This document shows positions 9,682 to 16,862 of a stretch of 36,427 nucleotides of DNA, piece after piece. The DNA is from Candidatus Eisenbacteria bacterium. Lineage in GTDB: Bacteria; Eisenbacteria; RBG-16-71-46. The notes beneath the pieces were generated by a model. That model did not search any database and was not told where the DNA came from. It saw nothing but the letters and a program-made list of their open reading frames with translations. The position numbers were made by a program, and so were the translations under genes. The stretch spans positions 190,059-226,485 of the forward strand of contig JADLBL010000021.1 of the NCBI GenBank assembly GCA_020847735.1, given 5' to 3'. Numbering within the stretch: the stretch's first letter is position 1; the number at the start of each line of letters is the position of its first letter.

Positions 9682-10308
9682 TTGTCCATCCCGCCGCTCC
9701 CGCATCAACGACCCCCGCGCTACCTGACCCAGACGGAGGTCGGGCGCTTCTTCGCAGCGATCGCGAACGTGCGGGACCGGGCGCTCTTCGCGCTCATGTA
9801 CCACCATGGCCTGCGCGTGGGCGAGGTGCTCCTCCTACGGCGGGGAGACCTCGACCTCGAGCGCGGGCGCCTTCTTGTCCGGCGCTTGAAGGGCGGAGCC
9901 TGGAGCGAGCAGATCCTCTTCGCCGGGACGGCGACGCTCCTCCGCGCGTACGTGGCGGACCTGTCCGGTGGGCCTGACGACTCGCTCTTCCCGGGCCGGT
10001 TCGGGCCGCTCCAGCGCCGGCAGATCCAGTGCCGGTTCGTCCGCTACCGCTCGCTCGCCGGCCTGCCGCCGGACCGCACGACGCACTCGCTGCGGCATTC
10101 GATCGCCACGCACCTGCTGGAAGCCGGCGCCTCGCTCGAGTTCGTCCAGGACCACCTCGGCCACCAGGACGTCCGCAGCACGTCCGTCTACGCCCGCGTC
10201 ACCGACCGCATCCGCGAGTCGCAGATGCGGGCCTTCGAACGCTCGCCGCTCATCGTACAGCTCGATTCCGGCCGCGACCGCCCGGGAGGGACGGTTCGGC
10301 CGGAGTGA
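9682..10308 (+). CDS. Minimal tyrosine recombinase (catalytic domain only)
   Basis: 208 residues from TTG 9682; the frame is open back to a stop at 9619-9621 with no ATG or GTG, so the start is uncertain. The full catalytic set of a tyrosine recombinase is visible: Arg45 (HHGLRVGE), Lys70 (RRLKGG), His135-x-x-Arg138 (HSLRH), His161 (HLGHQD) and Tyr170 (STSVYARV). The N-terminal core-binding domain found in XerC/D or phage integrases is absent, so this is either a short-form recombinase or a 5'-truncated one. It would cut and rejoin DNA through a 3'-phosphotyrosine intermediate. A pair of 24-bp inverted repeats lies just upstream, and an orphan RHS fragment before that, suggesting a local DNA-rearrangement module. 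Confidence 0.8.
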   Translation: MSIPPLPHQRPPRYLTQTEVGRFFAAIANVRDRALFALMYHHGLRVGEVLLLRRGDLDLERGRLLVRRLKGGAWSEQILFAGTATLLRAYVADLSGGPDDSLFPGRFGPLQRRQIQCRFVRYRSLAGLPPDRTTHSLRHSIATHLLEAGASLEFVQDHLGHQDVRSTSVYARVTDRIRESQMRAFERSPLIVQLDSGRDRPGGTVRPE

Positions 10309-10337
10309 TCCCCTCCACCGCCCCTTCGAGGTGCAGC

Positions 10338-11990
10338 ATGCGAGCCCTCCGAATCCTTTCCGCCGTCGCGACCCTCCTTGTGTTCGGGCTGCTCACGAAC
10401 TGCTCGAAGAAGTCCGCACCAACGGCACCGCCAGCGAGTCCGACGTGCAGCATCAGCGAGACCTCGCTCGCGTTCGGGATCGTTCCACTCGGATCGAGTG
10501 CGGACCGCAGCTTCACGATCTCGAACACCGGCACCGGCACGCTGGACGGCACGGCCGGGACGACTTCCCCCGGGTACGTCGTGGTCGGAGGCGCCTCGTA
10601 CAGCCTCGGCGCCGGACAGGTGGCGACCGTGACGGTCCGCTTCACTCCCACGGGCTCGGGCTCGCACCCCGGGACCATCGCACTCTCCGGTTCCGGCTGT
10701 GGGTCGGTGGCCTGTTCGGCGACTGGCGGACCTTCCACCTGCCAAGTGGCGCCCACGACGCTCGCCTTCGACACGGTCACGGTCGGGCAGAGCGCCACGC
10801 GGACCTTCTCGATCACGAACGTGGGGACGGGCACCCTCGCCGGCACGGTAAGCGTCGCCTGCCCCGACTTCGCGCTCGTCGGCACCGGCGCCTACAGCCT
10901 CGGACCCAGCCAGGCGGCGACGTTCACGATCCGCTTCTCGCCGACCTCGGCCGGCCCGATGTCCTGCACGGTCAACACCGGGCTTCCCACCTGCTCCTCG
11001 GTCTCCTGCACCGGCAGTGGCGCGGCGGTCAACCCGGCCTGCGAGGTGTCGCCGAACGGCCTGCTCTACCCCAGCGTGCCGATCGGGGACCGGGCCGACG
11101 CCACCTTCACGATCCGCAACACCGGCACCGGCACGCTCTCCGGCACGATCGACGTGCCCGGGCCGTACTTCACGAACCCCGGCGCGTCGAGCTACAGCAT
11201 CGCCGCCGGGGCCAGCCAGACGTTCGTCGTGCGCTTCACGCCGACGCACGTGGCACCCGAGAGCTGCGACGTGACCACCGGCACCGGCTGCCGGCCAGTC
11301 CGCTGCTGGGGCAGTGGCCTCATCGGCTGCACGCTCGATCCCGACACCCTCGACTTCGGCTACGTCCACTACGGCGAGCGCGGGTATCGGACGTTCACGA
11401 TGTCCAACTACACCAACACCACGCTCTCTGGGAACCTCTCAACCACGGGATGGTTCGATGTCCGGAACAGCGCCGGCGGCAGGACGTACTCGATTCCGCC
11501 GCACGGCTCCGCCTGGTTCGGCGTCACCTTCGATCCACCGTCCCGGTGCGACACGGAGGTCTTCACCGGGGCCGTGCTCACCACCAGCTCGATCTGCAAC
11601 CGGGTGGGCCTGCGCGCCGTCGCGACGTACCGCTGTGACTGCACCGTCAGCCCGACCACGTTGGATTTCGGCAACGTGGTGATCGGCGACGCCACATCGT
11701 CGCTTCCGGTCCAGATCACGAACTCGACCCGCGAGGGAGGGCTGACCGGGGCCGTCCGCGTCGTTGCCGGCGACTTCGTGGCCAGCCCGAGCTACACCTG
11801 CCCGGCGTATCCGCCCGGGAACTGCGCCGTCTGTACCGCGACCATCGGCGTGAGCTTCCGGCCGCAGCGGCTCGGGCCGCAGATCGGAAAGGTCGTGGTC
11901 GAGAAGCCGGCGGGTTGCCTGGGCGCCGGTGCCGCCTGCGACACGATTACCTGCACCGGAACCGGAGTGACGGCGGCGGCTCGTCGCTGA
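10338..11990 (+). CDS. Lipoprotein with five choice-of-anchor-D repeats
   Basis: 550 residues from ATG 10338, chosen because the lipoprotein signal (LVFGLLTNCSKKSAP) begins there; the frame is open further upstream. After a Ser/Pro-rich linker come five tandem domains of roughly 100 residues, each opening like CxVxPTTLDFGxVxxG and containing TFTIxNTGTGTLxGT and VRFTPT. This is the ASPM/SPD-2/hydin-like (choice-of-anchor D) Ig fold. Each repeat ends with a Cys-rich strand (such as SVSCTGSG), so disulfides are likely and would fit an extracytoplasmic site. Repeats 4 and 5 are more diverged. The protein is probably anchored to the outer membrane and adhesive or structural. A 10-bp GC stem (11970-11979 with 11998-12007) brackets the stop codon but has no T-run. 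Confidence 0.85.
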   Translation: MRALRILSAVATLLVFGLLTNCSKKSAPTAPPASPTCSISETSLAFGIVPLGSSADRSFTISNTGTGTLDGTAGTTSPGYVVVGGASYSLGAGQVATVTVRFTPTGSGSHPGTIALSGSGCGSVACSATGGPSTCQVAPTTLAFDTVTVGQSATRTFSITNVGTGTLAGTVSVACPDFALVGTGAYSLGPSQAATFTIRFSPTSAGPMSCTVNTGLPTCSSVSCTGSGAAVNPACEVSPNGLLYPSVPIGDRADATFTIRNTGTGTLSGTIDVPGPYFTNPGASSYSIAAGASQTFVVRFTPTHVAPESCDVTTGTGCRPVRCWGSGLIGCTLDPDTLDFGYVHYGERGYRTFTMSNYTNTTLSGNLSTTGWFDVRNSAGGRTYSIPPHGSAWFGVTFDPPSRCDTEVFTGAVLTTSSICNRVGLRAVATYRCDCTVSPTTLDFGNVVIGDATSSLPVQITNSTREGGLTGAVRVVAGDFVASPSYTCPAYPPGNCAVCTATIGVSFRPQRLGPQIGKVVVEKPAGCLGAGAACDTITCTGTGVTAAARR

Positions 11991-12395
11991 TTGTCATCCG
12001 CCGCCGTGCCGAGCCGGACGGAGGCGACATCTGGGACTTCAAGTGGGCGTTGTAATGGTCGGGAGGCGCCGACCGGCATTCACCACGTCCGGCGGTCATG
12101 ACCACATCGGCGATTCGGAGCGAGGCCGTCCGACCGCGCGGCGACCCAATTCCGTCATTCCGCGGGAGCCGGAAGTCCTGCTCGGGCTGACGCAAACCCA
12201 AGCGCGCACGATGTCGTATATCCATATGGCTCTTGACATTACGGGACAACAATGTTACACTACTCCATTCGTCCATCCAGTTCGATACTCGGTGACTTCC
12301 TCAGGTTCGGCCGTCCGCAGCCACGGTGCCGGTCTCGGGCCCCTTGGCTGCGGGCGATGCGCATGCCGCGCCTCCTCAGCAGCGGAGGACGCGCG
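11991..12395. other. Non-coding interval with leader of the next gene
   Basis: About 400 bp without a supportable gene. It holds the right arm of the hairpin at 11970-12007, a short open tail ending at 12055 with no start, and from 12233 a strong promoter. The 12268-12395 stretch would be a leader of about 130 nt for the gene at 12396. Short open frames crossing the promoter are not credible genes. Confidence 0.5.
12233..12261 (+). promoter_or_regulatory. Strong sigma-70 type promoter
   Basis: TTGACA (12233-12238), 17-bp spacer, TACACT (12256-12261) with a TG two bases upstream of the -10 box. It is embedded in an AT-rich patch that stands out from the GC-rich surroundings. It drives the small gene at 12396. 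Confidence 0.75.
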
Positions 12396-12713
12396 ATGAC
12401 TGCACGAACCGACAGAACATCCGAACTGCTCGTTGAACTTAAGTGCCCGGGGATCCTCGACGTCACGGCCTGGTTCGAGCACGACCGACGCGGTCCACCG
12501 AGCATCCGAATCCTCGTGACATCACATCGCAGGCAGCACCAGGTTGAGGGGGTCGTCGCCGGTTTCGCGGAGCGGCGAGGCGCCAGCATGAACCCCGCCG
12601 GCACGCTCGTGGACAGCGTTGCCCTGTCTCTCCCAGCCCTGCGCGCACACCCTCGACGCAGGGCTGTCGAACTCCTTGGCGAGCTGCTTCGGGACTTGCA
12701 CCGTCATTTGTGA
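12396..12713 (+). CDS. Small protein of unknown function, solo transcription unit
   Basis: 105 residues. GGAGG (12384-12388) lies 7 nt before ATG 12396, and the gene has its own promoter (12233-12261) and terminator (12731-12760). The sequence is MTARTDRTSELLVELKCPG..., then a basic, arginine-rich mid-region and a helical C-terminus (RRAVELLGELLRDLHRHL). No family recognised. Its last 10 bases overlap the end of the opposing gene at 12704. Well-equipped single genes at the edge of an integrative element are often accessory or regulatory, but nothing here assigns a role. Confidence 0.6.
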   Translation: MTARTDRTSELLVELKCPGILDVTAWFEHDRRGPPSIRILVTSHRRQHQVEGVVAGFAERRGASMNPAGTLVDSVALSLPALRAHPRRRAVELLGELLRDLHRHL

Positions 12714-14290
12714 GGGGTTCGTCCTGATCGGGGGCGACGAGCATCTGCTCGTCGCCCCCTTCTTGCATCTACGGACTCCACCCCAGTGCTCGTCGAATCG
12801 ACGTTCGGTGGCGTTGGTGAGGAGAACCACGCCAGTTGTCGTGAGTCCAGGTGCAGGAGACGATCAAGGTCCGGCATCGCGCCAGCAAAGTCCGCAGGCT
12901 CTAGGTAGCTCACCCCTCCCCGCAGAGGTTGCGAGCGATGGCGCATCGTCTCAAAGAGCGCGCGAGAAGCAATGCTCCTCACAAGCACGTCAGCGACCGG
13001 ACGGCCGTCGGCCCGCCGCGAGGCCAGCGTCTCGGCTCTTCTGATCAGGTCCGCGGGAAAGAACCCCCCATGTGCCGACATGTGCCTGTTCGCCGCCGCA
13101 GCGAGTTGGAAGATACAGGCGGCATGATACTGGAGCGAGGCGCTCAGCAACTGCGCGTCACCCGCGACTTGCGCGATGCTGAAGGCCTCCCTCAGGAGCA
13201 GTTCGGCGCGCTCAAAGCGAGGCCTCGCCTCCTCCATGCTCGCCGAGGCGCGGGCCTCGCATAGAATCAACAGTGCGCGCAACACCTGCGTGCGCCCCCG
13301 ATCAACGTGTGAAGTATCACCGATGAGGTGCTCCGCCTCATCGAGGTCCTTGTTGCACTCCTTGATGACCTTGTCGTCGAGTTCCTCCATCAAACGGGTG
13401 ATGCGGTCATGGTACGCACAATGCACGCGGGCGATCCGAAGACGCGCATCGAGCAGTCTGTCGCGCGGGCCGCGGTGCGGTAGCGGTGATCGTATGAGCG
13501 CGGCGGCCCCGGCCCCTGCGGCCGCGTACTTGGCGGGCTTCCCCGCCTCCAGGCTGAGGTCCAGTCGGACCCAGCGCAGGTACCTGACGAGGTAGCGCCG
13601 GTCGTAGCGGCTGCAGGCCTGCGAGCATGCGTCGGCGAGCAGTTCCTCGGCAGCCGGATTGTCATCGCCGACCGCTGGGGTGTTGACTCCGCCCCGGAAG
13701 GAGGACAGGTACCCAGCGTATTCGGGTGTCCACCGGGCGAGATCCTCCCGAGTAGGAAACGCATCAGCGGCCTGATCGACGAGTGCGATTGCTTCTTCCC
13801 AACGCCCCTTGAGCGCAAGAGCGCGGGCCGCCCCCTCCTGAATCGCGACGAGAACATCCCATGGGTCGGCCGGCATCAGGTAGGGCTCCCACAGGTCGCG
13901 CTCAAGGAAGCTGCGGGCCTGTGATGCAAGCCACGCCCGGCAGTCGGGAGGAGGGGGTTCGGCGAAGCGGAATGCTGCCCTTCCCTCCGCAATGGTCGCG
14001 TGCGACTCCAGCCGAAGCTCGGGGAACTCGCTCAGCAGCCGTCTGCGCGCCCGGGCGAAGCCGCTGCGGTTGGCCTCCGAGAGGTTGCCGCGTCCCGGGT
14101 CCTCGAAGTGCCGTCCGTACTTGGCGAGGTGATCCTGGGTGATCCAGCCGCCAGCGAACATCTCAGGCCACTGGGCGGCGAGGGTGGCGAGGGCAAGCGT
14201 GTCACCCACTTGACCCTCGAGCATCGCCAGTCGCCTCGAAAGACCAGCGCGAACTTCGCCCTTCCCTCGATTCTCGCCACATCGTGCCAC
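12704..14290 (-). CDS. Helical-repeat (TPR-like) protein of unknown function
   Basis: 528 residues from GTG 14290, preceded on its strand by AGGAGAGG. Almost entirely alpha-helical with repeated Ala/Leu/Arg-rich pairs such as EGAARALALKGRWEEAIALVDQAADAF, typical of TPR-like scaffolds, between about residues 150 and 440. No catalytic motif or DNA-binding motif was recognised. The last 50 or so residues are low-complexity and basic (RRGRRADARRPRSGR) and are encoded across the terminator of the opposing gene, so the original stop may have been lost or the end is unstructured. It diverges from the E2-like/JAB-E1 gene set, which would fit a regulator or partner of that module; this is inference only. 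Confidence 0.65.
   Translation of the reverse strand: MARCGENRGKGEVRAGLSRRLAMLEGQVGDTLALATLAAQWPEMFAGGWITQDHLAKYGRHFEDPGRGNLSEANRSGFARARRRLLSEFPELRLESHATIAEGRAAFRFAEPPPPDCRAWLASQARSFLERDLWEPYLMPADPWDVLVAIQEGAARALALKGRWEEAIALVDQAADAFPTREDLARWTPEYAGYLSSFRGGVNTPAVGDDNPAAEELLADACSQACSRYDRRYLVRYLRWVRLDLSLEAGKPAKYAAAGAGAAALIRSPLPHRGPRDRLLDARLRIARVHCAYHDRITRLMEELDDKVIKECNKDLDEAEHLIGDTSHVDRGRTQVLRALLILCEARASASMEEARPRFERAELLLREAFSIAQVAGDAQLLSASLQYHAACIFQLAAAANRHMSAHGGFFPADLIRRAETLASRRADGRPVADVLVRSIASRALFETMRHRSQPLRGGVSYLEPADFAGAMPDLDRLLHLDSRQLAWFSSPTPPNVDSTSTGVESVDARRGRRADARRPRSGRTPHK
12731..12760 (+). terminator. Rho-independent terminator
   Basis: A perfect 14-bp GC-rich stem (12731-12744 with 12747-12760; GGGGGCGACGAGCA and its complement) with a 2-base minimal loop, followed by TTCTT, 17 bp after the stop of the 12396 gene. 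The opposing reading frame (12704-14290) runs through this hairpin. Confidence 0.85.
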
Positions 14291-14480
14291 ACCCTACCTC
14301 TCCTATCGTGATTCCAGGTCAGGACGGGCCGGCCGCAGCTGGGGGTCACGTGAGCCAGCGCCAAGGGCTTGACGCGCATGAGCCTGGCGACGGGCAGACC
14401 CGGCAGGCGGCCGGAACGTCCTCGACCATCGACCGATGTTCATGACTTCCCCATGCCAGATGCGAAAGGAGGTGGTCCGC

Positions 14481-14564
14481 ATGGTTGCCCCGCTGATGCC
14501 CAAGCTCAAGGGGGACGAGGATGGCAAGAAGCCGTTGATCCCGCCCGGAACCTTCCGACGCTGA
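14481..14564 (+). CDS. Possible 27-residue peptide with strong ribosome site
   Basis: ATG 14481 is preceded by AAAGGAGGTGG (14466-14476), the best ribosome site in this block. The peptide begins MVAPLMPKLKGDEDGKK and ends PPGTFRR, with stop TGA at 14562-14564. It is followed by a perfect hairpin and then the E2-like gene. It could be a genuine small protein of the module or a leader peptide. It is too short to be a complete ubiquitin-like fold and has no terminal diglycine. Function unknown. Confidence 0.4.
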   Translation: MVAPLMPKLKGDEDGKKPLIPPGTFRR

Positions 14565-14584
14565 TCCACCAGCCCTCTCCACCC

Positions 14585-14616
14585 CCCGGTGGAGGCCCCT
14601 CGGGGCCTCCACCGGG
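14585..14616 (+). promoter_or_regulatory. Perfect intergenic hairpin (attenuator or mRNA stability element)
   Basis: A 15-bp perfect stem (14585-14599 CCCGGTGGAGGCCCC, complement at 14602-14616) with a 2-base minimal loop, between the 27-residue frame and the E2-like gene. There is no downstream T-run, so it is unlikely to be a simple terminator. It may set the ratio of upstream to downstream products, or protect an mRNA end. Confidence 0.55.
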
Positions 14617-14632
14617 ACCCATCGAGGACGTG

Positions 14633-14986
14633 ATGAGTCTCGCACAGATGCTCGGCCTCGCGCAGCGCCCGTCGACGTCCGCGGAGGATTTCTCCGGCAC
14701 CGTCATCTATCGCTCGGAGGACGGCACGACCGACTTCAGCTTCCGGATCGCGCGTCACGGCGATAGGTACCGGATCTACATCCTCGACCAGCCCCTCTAC
14801 CACGGCAGGGCCGACGACCTCCACAGTACGCACCGCTACCACAGTCCGACCTCCGGACACTACATCTGTTGGGACGGCCGTCTGGAATCCCTCGACGACA
14901 TCCTCTACGTGGCCAGCGAGTGGGCCGAGCGCACGCTCCGCTACGTCCGCCACGGGACCCCTTTCGACAATCGGAGGACCAGATGA
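14633..14986 (+). CDS. Putative E2-like small protein partnered with JAB-E1
   Basis: 117 residues from ATG 14633 (GAGGA at 14624-14628); the frame is open further upstream through a Pro/Gly-rich stretch, so a longer form is possible. The order is FSFRIARHGDRYRIYILDQP, then HSTHRYHSPTSGHYICWD with a single Cys79, then a final helix LYVASEWAERTLRYVRHG. Paired His residues before a lone Cys, followed by a Trp-containing helix, resemble divergent bacterial E2-type conjugating folds. The stop overlaps the start of the JAB-E1 gene (ATGA), which indicates tight coupling. That an E2-like enzyme would accept a ubiquitin-like protein from an E1 is family knowledge. The E2 assignment here is an inference from motif layout and operon position. 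Confidence 0.5.
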   Translation: MSLAQMLGLAQRPSTSAEDFSGTVIYRSEDGTTDFSFRIARHGDRYRIYILDQPLYHGRADDLHSTHRYHSPTSGHYICWDGRLESLDDILYVASEWAERTLRYVRHGTPFDNRRTR

Positions 14987-16494
14987 AGCTCTCAAGACTC
15001 AAACCAAGGGCGCGGGCGCCAAGACCTGCGCCGCGCATGTCCGCCGCTGCGACCATGCCCGAACTCCGCATCACCGAGCTCGCCTACGAGCAGTTGAGGG
15101 CCGGCCTGAGCGCCGGGGCGCCGGAGCGCGGCATGGCCCTGTTCGGATTCGCCGGCGACGGCGTCGTCCGCCAGGTCGTGCTCGACGACACCGCGCAGTG
15201 CACCGGTGCGAGCTACACGCCCGACGTCGCCCGGCTCAATCGGCTGTCCGACGAAGTGTTCACGCCGGCCGGGCTCGTTCTGCTGGGCTTCGCACATTCG
15301 CACCCGGGCGCGCTCTCCCGGCCCTCGGGTGCCGACCTCGAGTACGCGGCGGCCATTCTCGCGGCATTCCCCACGCTGCCGAACCTGCACCTTCCCATCG
15401 CGACTCTCTTCAACGGTTTCGCGATCCACCCCTACGTCGCAGTCCGCGCCGCCCAGGGCGTGCGGATCGAGCGGGCGAAACTGACGCCGATGCGGGAGGC
15501 CCTGGCGCCGGCCGTACCCGCCACACCGCAGGTTCCGCCGCAGGCACCATCGTGGCGAACGCGGCTCGGACTGCCGCACCCCGCGAAGACCCAGGCTCCG
15601 TGGTGGGAGGCCGAGGCCTTCGCCCGCGTGCGGACCGCCTACGACCTGGGGCGGCTCGCGCACAGCTGCATCTTCGTGGTCGGTGTGGGCGGCGCCATGG
15701 CGGGCATCGAGGACCTCGCGCGTTGCGGCGTCGGGCGGATCGTGCTCGTCGACCCCGACCGCGTCGCCGAGGCGAACCTCGCGACCCAAGGGGTCTGCCG
15801 CAGCGACCTCGACAAGCCGAAGGTCGCGGTCCTCGGCCGGCGGATCCGGGCGATCAACCCGCACGCAGAGGTCATCACGCGCATTGCCCGGCTCGAGGAC
15901 ATCGGCGAGGAGGAGTTCGCCCGGTTGGTCGGTATTCGGGATCCCGAGCGGCCGCGGGCGGTCGTCCTGCTCGGAATGACGGACAGCTTCGCGGCCCAGG
16001 CGCGGGTCAACAGGCTCAGCCTCACGCATGCGATCCCTTCGGCGTGTGCGCAGTTGTACGAGCGCGGCCTCGCGGGCGAGGTGACGTTCGTGCTTCCCGG
16101 CGTGAGCCGGGGCTGCCACCGCTGCCTGCTCGAGCCCCGGTACCGCGCGTACGACGAGGGATTCGAGAACGCCGTCACCTCGCACGGCTCACCCATCAGC
16201 TCGACCGAGCGGATCAATTCGATCGTGGCCTTCCTGACGCTCGCGATCCTGCACCACGGTTCAGGGCATCCGCGCTGGGACGGGATCGCGCGCGAGCTCG
16301 CGACGCGCAACCTGATCCAGTTCCGCATGCACCCGGACGCGTCCCTCGGCGGGTTCGGCGCCGGCACGGATCCCATGTCGCGCTTCGACGCCGTCAGGTC
16401 GTGGCGGCTGCGCTCGCTCGACGGCGCAGGCGGCCGGCCCCGCTGCCCCGATTGCGGCGGGACCGGGGTTCTCCGCGATGCCACCGCGCGGTGA
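14983..16494 (+). CDS. JAB (JAMM) isopeptidase fused to ThiF/E1-like adenylyltransferase
   Basis: 503 residues from ATG 14983, with GGAGG at 14973-14977. The N-terminal JAMM domain shows Glu48 and His105-x-His107 ... Ser115-x-x-Asp118, the complete zinc metalloprotease signature used to trim or remove ubiquitin-like tags. After a Pro-rich linker (about 165-200), the E1-like domain has GVGG (234-237), VDPDRVAEANL (256-266) and two Cys pairs, Cys378/Cys381 and Cys488/Cys491, that probably bind zinc. Such enzymes adenylate the C-terminus of a ubiquitin-like protein. It overlaps the E2-like gene by 4 bp. No ubiquitin-like gene is evident next to it, so its substrate is unknown. It is clearly different from the second JAB-E1 at 26641-28110. 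Confidence 0.85.
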   Translation: MKLSRLKPRARAPRPAPRMSAAATMPELRITELAYEQLRAGLSAGAPERGMALFGFAGDGVVRQVVLDDTAQCTGASYTPDVARLNRLSDEVFTPAGLVLLGFAHSHPGALSRPSGADLEYAAAILAAFPTLPNLHLPIATLFNGFAIHPYVAVRAAQGVRIERAKLTPMREALAPAVPATPQVPPQAPSWRTRLGLPHPAKTQAPWWEAEAFARVRTAYDLGRLAHSCIFVVGVGGAMAGIEDLARCGVGRIVLVDPDRVAEANLATQGVCRSDLDKPKVAVLGRRIRAINPHAEVITRIARLEDIGEEEFARLVGIRDPERPRAVVLLGMTDSFAAQARVNRLSLTHAIPSACAQLYERGLAGEVTFVLPGVSRGCHRCLLEPRYRAYDEGFENAVTSHGSPISSTERINSIVAFLTLAILHHGSGHPRWDGIARELATRNLIQFRMHPDASLGGFGAGTDPMSRFDAVRSWRLRSLDGAGGRPRCPDCGGTGVLRDATAR

Positions 16495-16499
16495 CGGCG

Positions 16500-16859
16500 A
16501 TGCTCGAACGCTTGATGAAGTCCGTCTTCGTCCTGACGCTCGCGCTCCTGCTCGGACTGGCCTTCCTCAAGATCCTGGCGGAGGTGGCGCGAATGGGGCC
16601 GTCAGGGCTGATCTCGGGGATCGTGCATACGACCTCGGCATTCGGCGCGGTGCCGGGCCTGCTGCTCGCCCTCGTTCTGGTGGTCGGCGTCGTCATCCGC
16701 GGGAAGGACGCCCTTGCTCGTCTGCACGGGAGGGGCCGGCACGGGGCCGACCCCGGCGCTCGCTACGCCCGCCGGCACTCCGTTACCGGGGATCCCCCGG
16801 CCAGTCGCGGACGCGGCGACATGCCACATCGCAGGGGCCGTCGCCACGAGGTCGACTGA
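16500..16859 (+). CDS. Small membrane protein with two transmembrane segments
   Basis: 119 residues from ATG 16500, 5 nt after the JAB-E1 stop. Two hydrophobic helices are clear: about residues 8-27 (VFVLTLALLLGLAFLKIL) and 45-68 (TSAFGAVPGLLLALVLVVGVVI). They are followed by a basic, Arg/Gly/His-rich tail of about 45 residues. No family recognised. It sits directly before the VirD4/HerA-like ATPase, so it may be its membrane partner in DNA transfer; this is inferred from position only. The ribosome site is weak. Confidence 0.55.
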   Translation: MLERLMKSVFVLTLALLLGLAFLKILAEVARMGPSGLISGIVHTTSAFGAVPGLLLALVLVVGVVIRGKDALARLHGRGRHGADPGARYARRHSVTGDPPASRGRGDMPHRRGRRHEVD

Positions 16860-16862
16860 GTG

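Noticed and set aside
12043-12399. 118-residue frame before the small solo gene
   Set aside because: It runs through a near-consensus promoter and has no ribosome site or domain.
14369-14632. Upstream extension of the E2-like gene to ATG 14369
   Set aside because: The extension crosses the 27-residue frame, its strong ribosome site and the perfect hairpin, and reads as Pro/Gly-rich low-complexity sequence; ATG 14633 is more credible.
15198-16499. Long plus frame overlapping JAB-E1 before the membrane protein
   Set aside because: Only its last 119 residues are gene-like; the rest is an Arg/Pro-rich shadow of the JAB-E1 gene.
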